The translations under genes were made by a program, and so were the position numbers. A stretch of 64,000 nucleotides of DNA from Arthrobacter sp042667405 (GTDB lineage Bacteria > Actinomycetota > Actinomycetes > Actinomycetales > Micrococcaceae). The notes below the pieces were generated by a model that was not told the origin of the DNA, searched no databases, and saw only the letters and a program-made list of their open reading frames with translations. The stretch is from positions 11,369 to 75,368 of the forward strand of contig NZ_JBHVAL010000022.1 of NCBI RefSeq assembly GCF_042667405.1, read 5' to 3'. Below, piece after piece: positions 56,756-64,000 of the stretch (within the stretch, counting starts at the first letter, position 1; each line of letters opens with the position of its first letter).

Positions 56756-58195
56756 CTAAGTGCGATTGGTGCCGGCTGCCACTCCGCTGACTTCCGCTCC
56801 CGCGTGACGGTGCAACGTCAGGCTGTCGACGGTACTGATCAGCATCAGGACAGCCATGGCCATGAACGCCCCCTTGTAGGCTCCCGAGTGGTCAGGGCCG
56901 AACAGGCGTGTCGCGTCAAAGAGGCGCAGGAACAAGGCCCCGACCGCGATTCCGGCCGCAGCCGCCAGCTGAACCAGCGTGGCCGAGATCGCGTTGGCGG
57001 AAGGCAGCTGACCGGGAACGATGTCCGCGTACTGCACTGAGGCGTACGCGGAAAATCCGATGGAGCGGAAAGCGCCGCTGAACAGCAGCAAAGCAAAAAT
57101 CAGGGGTTCGGGCGTCTGCGCGTTGAGGAATGCACACAGGGCGAACGTCACGGCCGAGGCCAACGAAGCGAATACCAGGACGGCTTTGAAACCGAAGCGC
57201 CTGATGAGCGGCGTCGTGGCTGGCTTGATGCCGATGTTGCCCACGAACACCGCCGCGACCATGACGCCGGCTTTGAGGGGATCCCATCCGAAGCCGTCCT
57301 GGAACATCAGGGGCAGCAGGAACGGCACTGAACTGATGGTCAGCCGATAGATAAACCCGCCCGTGGACGTGGCCCGGAAAGTCCTGGTGCCAAAGACGCT
57401 GAGATTGAACAGCGGCACTTTGGCCTTCCTCATCCAGAAAACTGCCCCTGCCAGGGAAAGCACGCCGGCTACGACCACCAAGACTGCAAGGAGGTTGGAG
57501 GCGTGGCCGCCCAGGGTTTCAAGACCGACCACCAAGGCTCCCACGCCCAAAGTAGTGAGCAGGAGGCCAAACCAGTCGAGGCGGCGGCCGCCGTCAAACT
57601 GTGTGCGCGGAACCAACCTGAGCGCGGCGATGAATGCCGCCAGGCCCAAAGGAACGTTGATGATGAAGATCCAGTGCCACGAAAGGAATGTAGTGAGGGC
57701 CCCGCCCACCATCGGAGCCAGGACGGGGGCCAGGAGCCCCGGCCAGACCAGATAAGCGGTTGCCCGGAGGAGCTCGGACTTGGGCGTACCCCGCAGGACC
57801 ACCAAGGTTCCCACGGGTACCATCATGGCCCCGCCCATCCCCTGGGCCACGCGGCTGAGTGTGAGCATGGTCAGATCGGGGCTCACCGCGCAGAGCAGGG
57901 ATGCGATGGTGAAGACAGAGATCGCCAGGCAGAAGATCCTGCGGGCACCGAACCGTTCAGCCAGCCAACTGCTCAGCGGGATCCCCATCGCGACTGTGAC
58001 CAGGTATGCCGTCATGGTGATGTTGATGTCCGCTGGAGCAACCCGGAAGTCGGAGGCGATGCTTGGAATGGCCGTAGTCAGGATCGTCCCGTCAAGGAAC
58101 TCCATGAAGAACGTTGCCGCGACCAGCAAGGCCAAACGCGGCCGCCAGCTGGTTTGGCTGGCATCGGTGACGTCTGCGCTGGGTCTTGTGGTCAT
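56756..58195 (-). CDS. MFS drug/proton antiporter, DHA2-type
   Basis: A 479-residue major facilitator with about 14 hydrophobic segments. The DHA2-type motif near the first helix (FMEFLDGTILTTAIPSIA), motif A-like GIPLSSWLAERFGARR, and motif C-like GPGLLAP in YLVWPGLLAPVLAPMVGG are visible; RVAQGMGGAMMVPVGTLVVL is typical of EmrB-like proteins. Members export drugs or lipophilic compounds. No strong ribosome site is seen. It stands alone, divergent from no regulator. Confidence 0.88.
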   Translation of the reverse strand: MTTRPSADVTDASQTSWRPRLALLVAATFFMEFLDGTILTTAIPSIASDFRVAPADINITMTAYLVTVAMGIPLSSWLAERFGARRIFCLAISVFTIASLLCAVSPDLTMLTLSRVAQGMGGAMMVPVGTLVVLRGTPKSELLRATAYLVWPGLLAPVLAPMVGGALTTFLSWHWIFIINVPLGLAAFIAALRLVPRTQFDGGRRLDWFGLLLTTLGVGALVVGLETLGGHASNLLAVLVVVAGVLSLAGAVFWMRKAKVPLFNLSVFGTRTFRATSTGGFIYRLTISSVPFLLPLMFQDGFGWDPLKAGVMVAAVFVGNIGIKPATTPLIRRFGFKAVLVFASLASAVTFALCAFLNAQTPEPLIFALLLFSGAFRSIGFSAYASVQYADIVPGQLPSANAISATLVQLAAAAGIAVGALFLRLFDATRLFGPDHSGAYKGAFMAMAVLMLISTVDSLTLHRHAGAEVSGVAAGTNRT

Positions 58196-58319
58196 GGCTC
58201 CGGTCCAGGTTCGGGCTGCGGTCTGCGGCTGGGCTCAGCGTTTGAGCAGAATGGGCGTTTCCTCGATCCTATAGACCTGATGTGGGAGCGATCACAACAT
58301 GACGCTTTCCTACTGCCGG

Positions 58320-60485
58320 CTACCCCGCCTGTGCCAGCGCAAGGGGAAGTACTGCTGCAACACCCGCCTGACGCAACGCGCGCGCGGACACTGTCATGGT
58401 CCACCGGCTGTCGACCAGATCGTCCACCAAAAGCACTGGCTGGCTCCCGATCTCCGACAACGCCTGGGCAAGTTCCGGTCCAACAATCAGCCGTTCCCAC
58501 ACACCAGCGAGCCTGTACGCACTGTTGCCTCCGCGCGAACCCGTGGGGCCACCGTGGGCCAACTGCAGCTGGCCCAAGTACGGCATCCTGCCAATCCCGG
58601 CAATTCCTTGCGCCAGCGACTCAACCAATTGTGGTTTGCCGCGGGAGGGAACACTGACCACGGCAGCGGGCCGTCCCGCCCCGCTCCACGCGGTTCCGCC
58701 CTCGGCTCCGGACCATTCCCGCAGCACCTGGACGCAGGCCTGCAGCATCGCCGGATCGACAACGCGGTCCGGTGCGCCCGCTGCGAACAGTTCACGCAAG
58801 GCACCACCCCAGCCCAGGTCCGTCAGGCGGGCGAGAACGCGTCCTTCGGAGATGCTTTCGTCCGGTTTGATTTTCCCCTTGACCGCAACACCTAGCCGGT
58901 CCATGCCGCTGGGCCACTGAAGCCGTGGTTCCACCGCGATTCCTGCCCTGCGGAGTGTCTGTCCCGCCGCATCAGCAGCCGAGTCCGCCACGTCAACGGG
59001 GAACCATCGGCCCGCGCAGTTATCACAGCGCCCGCAAGGGGCAGCCGTCTCGTCGTCGAGGACTGACGTGATGTACTCCATCCGGCATCCGGCTGTGTCC
59101 TGGTAGACCACCATGGAGTCCTGCTCGTCTACCCGGGCCTCGGCAATGCGGGCGTAGCGTTCGGCGTCGTAATTCCACGGCCGTCCGGTTGATCGCCACC
59201 CTCCTCCAACGCGTTCAACGGCGCCGTCCACTGCCAAAACCTTCAGGAGGAGCTCCAAGGGCGTGCGGCGAAGGTCTACCCGGGCCTCCAGCGCCACAGT
59301 GGACATGGCAGAGCCGGCATCGCCGAGCACGGCAAGTACGGCGGCCGCCTTTTCCTCAGAAGGCATCGATGCAGTAGCGAAGTACTGCCAGATCTCGCGG
59401 TCCTCTGAACCCGGCAGCAGGAGGACGTCTGCGTTGGCTGCACCACGGCCTGCCCTGCCGACCTGTTGGTAGTAGGCGACCGGCGACGACGGAGCGCCGA
59501 GGTGGATCACGAAGCCCAGGTCCGGCTTGTCGAACCCCATGCCCAGGGCCGAAGTGGCCACAAGTGCCTTCACCTGGTTGTCCTTGAGCAATTGTTCTGC
59601 CCGCTCCCGGTCCGCGGGGTCCGTCCTGCCTGTGTAGGACAGGACGTTATGTCCGGCCTCGGCGAGGAGGCGGGCGGTGTCTTCGGCCGCAGATACGGTC
59701 AGCGTGTAAATGATGCCGCTGCCCGGCATGTCAGCCAGGTGGGTCAGCAGCCATCCGAGACGGTCCCTGGAGTCGGGAAGGTTGAGCACCCCCAGACGCA
59801 GGGACTCCCTCCCCAAGCCGCCGCGGATGGTCAGCACTCCGGCACCTAGCTGCTCTTCAATGTCGTGGACCACCCGGGAGTTGGCCGTGGCAGTTGTTGC
59901 CAAGACGGGGACTGTCTCCGGCAACTGTGAGATGAGGTCCGAGATGCGCCGGTAATCGGGGCGGAAATCGTGCCCCCAGTCGGAAATACAGTGGGCTTCA
60001 TCGATCACCAGCAGTCCTGTCCGCCGAATGAGCTCGGGCAGCTGGTTCTCCCTGAAGGAGGGGTTGGTCAGCCGCTCCGGCGACACGAGCAGGACATCGA
60101 CGTCGTCCGCGGCCAGTTGCGCCAGGACCGTGTCCCATTCGAGGGCGTTGGCGGAATTGATCGCCACCGCCCGGACGCCCGCACGTGCAGCCGCGGCAAC
60201 TTGGTCACGCATGAGCGCCAGCAGGGGTGAAACGATCAGCGTGGGCCCGGCTCCCCTCCGCCGCAAGAGCAGCGAGGAAACGAAGTAAACCGCTGATTTG
60301 CCCCAACCGGTACGTTGGACCACCAACGCCCTGCGTCCTGCATCCACCAGCGCTTCGATGGCTTCAAACTGGCCATCGTGGAACTGGGCTTCCGGGTGGC
60401 CAACGAGTTCACGAAGGCATGCCAGCGCTTCCTGCTGGGTTGCTGATTGCACGGGAACGGCAGTGTTTGGGGAGTTGTTGGCCAT
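58320..60485 (-). CDS. recQ: RecQ-family helicase with C-terminal phosphoribosyltransferase-like domain
   Basis: A 721-residue ATP-dependent DNA helicase. Walker A is TGWGKS (59-64), with Trp in place of the usual small residue; DEAH is at 162-165, followed by CISDWGHDFR. Helicase domain 2 has the QVGRAGRG arginine finger, and the RecQ zinc site lies around residues 468-490 (CGRCDNC). Instead of an ordinary HRDC domain the last 150 residues include VLLVDDLVDSRWTMT, the pattern of a PRPP-binding loop of type I phosphoribosyltransferases. It is divergent from the phosphohexomutase gene. Whether the tail is catalytic is unknown. Confidence 0.9.
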   Translation of the reverse strand: MANNSPNTAVPVQSATQQEALACLRELVGHPEAQFHDGQFEAIEALVDAGRRALVVQRTGWGKSAVYFVSSLLLRRRGAGPTLIVSPLLALMRDQVAAAARAGVRAVAINSANALEWDTVLAQLAADDVDVLLVSPERLTNPSFRENQLPELIRRTGLLVIDEAHCISDWGHDFRPDYRRISDLISQLPETVPVLATTATANSRVVHDIEEQLGAGVLTIRGGLGRESLRLGVLNLPDSRDRLGWLLTHLADMPGSGIIYTLTVSAAEDTARLLAEAGHNVLSYTGRTDPADRERAEQLLKDNQVKALVATSALGMGFDKPDLGFVIHLGAPSSPVAYYQQVGRAGRGAANADVLLLPGSEDREIWQYFATASMPSEEKAAAVLAVLGDAGSAMSTVALEARVDLRRTPLELLLKVLAVDGAVERVGGGWRSTGRPWNYDAERYARIAEARVDEQDSMVVYQDTAGCRMEYITSVLDDETAAPCGRCDNCAGRWFPVDVADSAADAAGQTLRRAGIAVEPRLQWPSGMDRLGVAVKGKIKPDESISEGRVLARLTDLGWGGALRELFAAGAPDRVVDPAMLQACVQVLREWSGAEGGTAWSGAGRPAAVVSVPSRGKPQLVESLAQGIAGIGRMPYLGQLQLAHGGPTGSRGGNSAYRLAGVWERLIVGPELAQALSEIGSQPVLLVDDLVDSRWTMTVSARALRQAGVAAVLPLALAQAG

Positions 60486-60529
60486 AACCCCAGTATTCCA
60501 GCCGCCCCTGACAGCAAAAACGGGCGGAC

Positions 60530-60564
60530 TGCGCTATGTGGATAACGGGTATCCACATAGCGCA
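60530..60564. promoter_or_regulatory. Inverted repeat with paired DnaA-box-like sequences
   Basis: A perfect 15-bp inverted repeat (60530-60544 and 60550-60564) around ACGGG. The left arm contains TGTGGATAA, the complement of the DnaA box TTATCCACA; the right arm has GTATCCACA, one base off. It lies between recQ and the phosphohexomutase gene, 45-79 bp from either start. Confidence 0.6.
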
Positions 60565-60597
60565 CCCACGGGTTCCTGCCCTGATGGGTAGCCACAG

Positions 60598-60603
60598 TAG
60601 GAT
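60598..60603 (+). promoter_or_regulatory. Putative -10 element for leaderless phosphohexomutase mRNA
   Basis: TAGGAT ends seven bases before the GTG at 60611, with no ribosome site in between. Confidence 0.5.
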
Positions 60604-60610
60604 TGAGCGC

Positions 60611-62029
60611 GTGACTAGCGAGCAGAACAAGACATTCGACCTCTCGGCATCCTTCAAGGCGTACGACGTCCGGGGCATCGTCGGTGAATCCATCACGGCT
60701 GAAATCGTCGAGGCCGTCGGTGCTGCCTTCATCGACGTCCTGGGCCTTGAGGGGGAAACTGTCCTCGTGGGCGGCGACATGCGTCCCTCGTCACCGGAGT
60801 TCAGCCAGGCATTCGCCAACGGCGCGGCGACCCGGGGCGCCAACGTTCAGCTCCTGGACCTGATCTCCACGGACGAGCTCTACTACGCCTGCGGTGCCCT
60901 GAACGCTGCCGGCGCCACGTTTACCGCGAGCCACAACCCGGCCGAATACAACGGCATCAAGATGGCCAAAGCGGGTGCACAGCCGATCTCCTCCGAAAGC
61001 GGTCTCAAGGAAATCCAGGCGCTTGCCGAGCAGTACCTGAATGCCGGATCCATTCCCTCCGCAGCCACCCGCGGTGAAATCGGAGTCCACGATGTCCTGA
61101 AGGACTACTCCGAGTACTTGCGCAAACTGGTGGACCTCTCCGGTTCGCGCCCGCTGAAGATCGTCGTCGACGCCGGCAACGGCATGGCTGGGCTGACCAC
61201 TCCGGCCGTCTTGGGCGACAAGCTGCTCCCGGCGCTGCCCTTCGAGATCATCCCGCTCTACTTTGAATTGGACGGTTCCTTCCCGAACCACCCGGCAAAC
61301 CCTCTGGAACCGGAAAACCTTCGCGACCTCCAGGCAGCCGTCGTCAAGCATGGCGCGGACATCGGCCTCGCGTTCGACGGCGACGCTGACCGTTGCTTCG
61401 TCATTGACGATAAGGGTCAGCCTGTCTCGCCGTCGGCCATCACAGGAATGGTTGCCCGACGCGAGATCGCCCGCGCCCGGCAGTCCGGCGAAGAAACACC
61501 CGTCATCATCCACAACCTCCTGACCTCCAAGGCTGTCCCGGAACTTGTGGCCAAAGACGGCGGCCGCGCAGTCCGGACCCGCGTGGGCCACTCCTTCATC
61601 AAGGCAGTCATGGCAGAGGAAGGAGCAGTTTTCGGCGGGGAGCACTCAGCGCACTTCTACTTCCGCGACTTCTGGAACGCTGACACCGGAATGCTCGCAG
61701 CAATGCACGTACTTGCCGCGCTGGGCGAGCAGGACGGACCGCTTTCAGAACTCGGTCGCCAGTATGAACCGTACGTCTCTTCCGGCGAGATCAACTCCGA
61801 AATCGAGGACAAGGCGGCCGCTGTGGAGCGTGTGCGCGTGGACTTTGAAACCGAAGACATCGAGATCGACCACATGGACGGCAGCACGTTCACGGCCAAG
61901 GACGGCAGCTGGTGGTTCAACCTGCGGCCTTCCAACACCGAGCCCTTCCTGCGGTTGAACGCCGAGGCCAAGGATCAGCCCACCATGGAAAAGATCCGCG
62001 ACCGCGTTCTGGCGTTGGTACGGGGTTAG
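60611..62029 (+). CDS. manB: Phosphomannomutase/phosphoglucomutase
   Basis: A 472-residue alpha-D-phosphohexomutase that interconverts the 6- and 1-phosphates of mannose or glucose. The phosphoserine loop is TASHNPAEYNGIKMA, the metal loop FDGDADRCF, the sugar loop GGEHSAHFYF and the phosphate-binding loop RPSNTEPFLR. All four are intact. The GTG at 60611 is preferred because the conserved start (FDLSASFKAYDVRG) follows and TAGGAT lies upstream; the frame is open to 60536. GDP-mannose precursor supply is the likely role. Confidence 0.93.
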   Translation: MTSEQNKTFDLSASFKAYDVRGIVGESITAEIVEAVGAAFIDVLGLEGETVLVGGDMRPSSPEFSQAFANGAATRGANVQLLDLISTDELYYACGALNAAGATFTASHNPAEYNGIKMAKAGAQPISSESGLKEIQALAEQYLNAGSIPSAATRGEIGVHDVLKDYSEYLRKLVDLSGSRPLKIVVDAGNGMAGLTTPAVLGDKLLPALPFEIIPLYFELDGSFPNHPANPLEPENLRDLQAAVVKHGADIGLAFDGDADRCFVIDDKGQPVSPSAITGMVARREIARARQSGEETPVIIHNLLTSKAVPELVAKDGGRAVRTRVGHSFIKAVMAEEGAVFGGEHSAHFYFRDFWNADTGMLAAMHVLAALGEQDGPLSELGRQYEPYVSSGEINSEIEDKAAAVERVRVDFETEDIEIDHMDGSTFTAKDGSWWFNLRPSNTEPFLRLNAEAKDQPTMEKIRDRVLALVRG

Positions 62030-62032
62030 GCT
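62027..62032 (+). promoter_or_regulatory. Putative -10 element overlapping the manB stop
   Basis: TAGGCT begins with the manB stop codon and ends seven bases before the ATG at 62040. No ribosome site is present. Confidence 0.4.
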
Positions 62033-62039
62033 TACAGCC

Positions 62040-62954
62040 ATGACGCAGCTTCCGCTCGAGGCACGGACCTCCCCCGAATCCGAATTGGCGGCTGTCGTGG
62101 CCGAGGCCCTTGAATTGGCTGACGCTCAGTTAGTCCTTAACAAGAGCTTCACTCCGTTCGTCTTCATGCTCGACGACGAGGGCACTATCCACCGTGGCGA
62201 GGTCCCCCAGGAAATCCGGGGGACCATGCCACCGGACCCTGTGCTGGCGGTGAAGCTGACAATCGATCTCTTTTCCGGCTACGCCGAAAACCTCCTCGCG
62301 ATTGTCGCTGCCCTGGATCCGCAGTCCGGCAAAACTGAGGACACACTCCATCTGTGGGCGGAACACCGCAGTGGGATCAGCCAGCTCATCCGCGTGGACT
62401 TCACCAGGAAGAAGTTCCTGAAGCACCCAACCTTCGGCGAACCCCGGACGGAGGACCAGGATGCCCACGTTTGGACCGGGGAAGCACCGGCCACGGCGGA
62501 AGAATGGTGGCACGAGGGCCTCTCCGAGGAGGCAATTCAGGACGTCTTCAAGCTTGTGGGAGCGGCTGTTCCTTTCGCCCAGGATCAGCTGGGCAAGAAC
62601 GGCGTACTCGCCCCGTACGGCATCACCACGGATCTCACTGGCGAACTTGGGCATCACCTTGCCTACCAGGAGGCCGACGAGGACGGCGAAGTAGACTCCG
62701 CTGAATCCGTCCAGATGATGACCGAGGGATTCCGCAGCAAGAAAGACACTCTGCGGGGAACCTGCATTCTGGCCGATGTTCGCCTCCGGGCTGAAGACGG
62801 CGGTTCTGTCGACGCGGTCAGGTTGCACATTGAACACGCCGAAGGGCTTTCGATGCTCATCCTGAAGCCCTACGAACTTGACGGGCAATCCAACGCTGTC
62901 GTCTTCGGAGATTCCGCAGTGCTTCCCACCGAGGCACGCGTGTGGTCAGCATGA
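62040..62954 (+). CDS. Protein with two copies of an unknown alpha/beta domain
   Basis: A 304-residue soluble protein that I cannot name. It is made of two similar halves: about residues 12-145 (ALELADAQLVLNKSFTPFVF, ISQLIRVDF) and 165-304 (AVPFAQDQLGKNGVLAPYGI, GTCILADVRL, VRLHIEHAEG, VRVW-like end). The second half shares its layout with the product of the next gene: helix, (P)FG strand, acidic linker, strand with DV, EH turn and a C-terminal P..W. No signal or membrane segment is present. It overlaps the next gene by 4 bp. Confidence 0.75.
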   Translation: MTQLPLEARTSPESELAAVVAEALELADAQLVLNKSFTPFVFMLDDEGTIHRGEVPQEIRGTMPPDPVLAVKLTIDLFSGYAENLLAIVAALDPQSGKTEDTLHLWAEHRSGISQLIRVDFTRKKFLKHPTFGEPRTEDQDAHVWTGEAPATAEEWWHEGLSEEAIQDVFKLVGAAVPFAQDQLGKNGVLAPYGITTDLTGELGHHLAYQEADEDGEVDSAESVQMMTEGFRSKKDTLRGTCILADVRLRAEDGGSVDAVRLHIEHAEGLSMLILKPYELDGQSNAVVFGDSAVLPTEARVWSA

Positions 62955-63403
62955 GTGACCAAATTTCCAGCGCCGTCCCCGACGAGTCTGCCAAGGACCG
63001 CGAACTGCGGGAGACCCTGGGCACAGGGCTTGGGACCGCGCAAGAGCATCTTCAGCAAAATGGCGGCTTCTTTCCCTTCGGCATCACCCTGGCCCACGAT
63101 GGCGAACTACGGATTGTCATGGTCACGCCGGGAGAACCTGACGAAGATGGACAGGTGGATGCGGGACGGATGCTGTCCGATCTCCACGAGCTGCTTCGCC
63201 AAGGCCGGGACGAATACCGCGCGGTAGCGATCGTCAGCGATGTCAGCTTGCCCGAACACGGCTCCGACGGCATTCATGGCGCGGCCGAACACCGTGATGG
63301 GGCCGTCCTGGCCGCCATCATCCCCTACGTGCCCGGCACGGACGGATTCGATTTCGCCCCGATGGAACCGGACACCCACGAGCCATCCATCTGGGTGGAC
63401 TAG
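62951..63403 (+). CDS. Single-domain relative of the preceding protein
   Basis: A 150-residue protein with one copy of the domain of the preceding gene: AQEHLQQNGGFFPFGITLAH, YRAVAIVSDVSL, AAEHRDGAVL and a Trp-containing end (EPSIWVD). The ATG at 62951 overlaps the previous stop (ATGA). The family is unknown to me. The pair may form a complex. It is followed 17 bp downstream by the Rrf2 regulator gene. Confidence 0.75.
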   Translation: MSDQISSAVPDESAKDRELRETLGTGLGTAQEHLQQNGGFFPFGITLAHDGELRIVMVTPGEPDEDGQVDAGRMLSDLHELLRQGRDEYRAVAIVSDVSLPEHGSDGIHGAAEHRDGAVLAAIIPYVPGTDGFDFAPMEPDTHEPSIWVD

Positions 63404-63420
63404 ACCGACGGACTGATCCC

Positions 63421-63888
63421 ATGAAAATCAACGCCTTTGCAGATGTAAGCCTCCGGGCCATCATGGTGTTGGCTGCGGCTCCTGAAGGTGCGTTACTGAC
63501 CACGCAGGCGGTGGCAGATGCCGTGGGGACTCCGTACAACCACGTCAGCAAGGCAATGGTCCGCCTGCGCGCGCTGGGATTGATCGATGTCGAACGGGGT
63601 CGCCTTGGTGGGTCCCGGCTGAATGAGGCCGGGCGAAAAGCCACAGTCGGAGAGGTCTTGCGACACCTGGACAGCCGCCAAGACCCAGCGGAGTGCCAGT
63701 CGCCCACCAAAAACTGCCCACTCATCACCGAGTGCGGACTTCGCCACGCCATGACCCGCGCCCGGGAGGCCTTCTACCGCGAGCTGGACCGCGTGGTCAT
63801 CTCGTCCCTCCCCCATGCACGGCAAATGGACCCGGTCTTCGAGTCGATCGGTCTTCGGCCTGAAATTCGGATTCCCGTAGCGCCGTAA
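63421..63888 (+). CDS. Rrf2-family [Fe-S] regulator, NsrR-like
   Basis: A 155-residue Rrf2 regulator. The winged helix spans about residues 1-75 (VSLRAIMVLAA, TQAVADAVGTPYNHVSKAM). The cluster ligands are C92, C99 and C105 (C-x6-C-x5-C), close to the positions in nitric-oxide-sensing NsrR of Streptomyces. NsrR represses hmp flavohemoglobin until NO destroys its cluster; the hmp gene is not in the window. It lies 17 bp after the two unknown-domain genes in the same direction. Confidence 0.88.
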   Translation: MKINAFADVSLRAIMVLAAAPEGALLTTQAVADAVGTPYNHVSKAMVRLRALGLIDVERGRLGGSRLNEAGRKATVGEVLRHLDSRQDPAECQSPTKNCPLITECGLRHAMTRAREAFYRELDRVVISSLPHARQMDPVFESIGLRPEIRIPVAP

Positions 63889-63955
63889 CAGCAGGTCGCC
63901 TCTGCGGGCTATGGCGTCGCTGATGCCTTGCCGCTCACTCACCAAACCAAGTACC

Positions 63956-63999
63956 ACGGCGGCCCGTCACCATTAAAACGAAAGGTGACGGGCCGCCGT
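63956..63999. terminator. Strong hairpin at the right edge
   Basis: ACGGCGGCCCGTCACC (63956-63971) pairs with its exact complement (63984-63999) across a 12-base A-rich loop. It lies 67 bp after the Rrf2 gene. The arm differs by one base in 16 from the arm at 12486-12501. Confidence 0.85.
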
Positions 64000-64000
64000 C

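Overview
The window is a high-GC actinobacterial chromosome segment, most likely from Arthrobacter in the broad sense (Micrococcaceae: Arthrobacter, Paenarthrobacter or Pseudarthrobacter). The carD-ispD-ispF-cysS-rlmB order, senX3-regX3-phoU, a proteasome activator gene, many GTG starts and several apparently leaderless genes point there. It is a draft assembly: a run of ten N lies at 12510-12519. I see no phage, insertion sequence or CRISPR array.

Layout. 1-3116: a gene fragment, glgX (glycogen debranching) and a nitrilase-family amidase. 3143-3788: an unusual 32-bp tandem repeat array between convergent genes. 3840-8671 (minus): rlmB, cysS, a small lipoprotein, ispF, ispD and carD. 8948-12463: an LpqE-like lipoprotein, a perfect 67-bp inverted repeat, the phosphate two-component system regX3/senX3, a PHO-box-like array and phoU. 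12585-19976: gpmA, a methyltransferase, a trans-sulfuration enzyme, tmk-holB, a TAP-type lipoprotein hydrolase and a phosphonatase-like HAD. 20116-24703: tRNA-Thr, two CNNM/CBS membrane proteins, and a Tat-exported PhoD phosphatase. 25081-28741: two zinc alcohol/aldehyde dehydrogenases with a small membrane-anchored orphan, and a DUF1345 protein. 28762-37440: a LacI-regulated sugar locus. 37579-43897: aldo-keto reductase, proteasome activator, ybdD-cstA, PadR regulator and quinone oxidoreductase. 44000-52240: tRNA-Ser(UGA), a glyoxalase-fold protein, a lipoprotein, a 1510-residue secreted nuclease/5'-nucleotidase, and an amino-acid permease behind a tandem glycine riboswitch. 52240-64000: an FAD/NAD(P)-binding protein, prolyl oligopeptidase, tRNA-Ser(GCU), MFS exporter, RecQ with a phosphoribosyltransferase-like tail, a phosphohexomutase, two genes carrying three copies of one unknown domain, and an NsrR-like Rrf2 regulator.

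How the genes work together. The most coherent accessory system is 28762-37440: a LacI repressor, a promoter with two palindromic operators, a ribose-type ABC importer, two Gfo/Idh/MocA dehydrogenases, one TIM-barrel isomerase-type protein and a small monooxygenase-fold protein. This matches the oxidation, elimination/hydration and reduction logic known for levoglucosan breakdown (LgdA/LgdB/LgdC), and the second dehydrogenase looks like levoglucosan dehydrogenase. A second theme is phosphorus: senX3-regX3/phoU with an 11-bp-periodic PHO box, PhoD, a secreted nuclease/nucleotidase and a phosphonatase-like HAD.

Limits: all calls come from reading the sequence. No database search, structure prediction or promoter scoring was run. 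Start codons were chosen by Shine-Dalgarno spacing, overlap with the upstream gene, or a -10 element just upstream.
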